DNA of 12,926 nt from Elusimicrobia bacterium HGW-Elusimicrobia-2 (GTDB lineage: Bacteria; CG03): NCBI GenBank assembly GCA_002841685.1, contig PHAM01000052.1, positions 1-12,926 on the forward strand, given 5' to 3'. This document shows positions 12,926-12,926 of this stretch, piece by piece. The position numbers and the translations under genes are program-made. Numbering within the stretch: the stretch's first letter is position 1; every line of letters begins with the position of its first letter. The notes under the pieces were generated by a model. It had not been told where the DNA came from and did not search any database. It worked only from the letters and a program-made list of their open reading frames with translations.

Positions 12926-12926
12926 C

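Overview
The window looks like a stretch of chromosome from a Gram-negative, probably uncultured bacterium. It encodes a very large outer-membrane barrel protein with a signal peptide, an OmpA/MotB-type envelope protein and a Tad/Flp-type pilin cluster. GC content is middling. Genes are packed tightly: most same-strand neighbours overlap by 1-7 bases, and both convergent gene pairs overlap at their 3' ends. An SprA-like barrel outside an obvious Bacteroidetes context, together with a multi-pilin Tad cluster, would fit a candidate-phylum lineage (for example near Elusimicrobiota or Omnitrophota), but I cannot fix the taxon from sequence alone. No rRNA, tRNA, CRISPR array, phage gene or transposase is visible.

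Layout, left to right. (1) Bases 1-1579, + strand: the C-terminal end of a sensor histidine kinase, a stand-alone response-regulator receiver, and a MotB/OmpA-like membrane protein with a C-terminal TPR-like tail. The three are joined by ATGA overlaps, so they form one signalling/envelope operon. (2) Bases 1554-2261, - strand: a dolichyl-phosphate-sugar-synthase-type family 2 glycosyltransferase with its own extended -10 promoter. (3) Bases 2360-8133, - strand: a 1713-residue SprA/Sov-like outer-membrane protein followed, through a TGATG junction, by a ComF-type phosphoribosyltransferase. (4) Bases 8134-8291: a divergent regulatory region with promoters facing both ways, a 13-bp tandem repeat and competing hairpins. 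(5) Bases 8292-11312, + strand: nine consecutive genes whose products all start with a prepilin-like Gly|(Gln/Ala) processing site and a hydrophobic helix. Six are tiny Flp-like pilins and three are TadE/TadG-like pseudopilins. (6) Bases 11309-12838, - strand: a polytopic membrane protein resembling GT-C-type glycosyltransferases. (7) Bases 12838-12926: repeats and a perfect hairpin at the right edge.

How the genes may work together: cluster (5) supplies the subunits of a Tad-like pilus or secretion filament with six distinct short pilins. Its assembly ATPase, platform proteins, secretin and peptidase are not in the window. The divergent SprA-like barrel shares the intergenic control region with it. 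The two glycosyltransferase-like proteins could decorate surface structures, and ComF points loosely to DNA uptake; both links are inference from proximity only. The most noteworthy observations are the six-pilin array with nearly constant mature length, the natural Asp-to-Asn change at the ion-binding position of the MotB-like protein, the SprA-like barrel, and the recurring placement of -10 boxes only 6-8 bases before start codons, which suggests leaderless transcripts.
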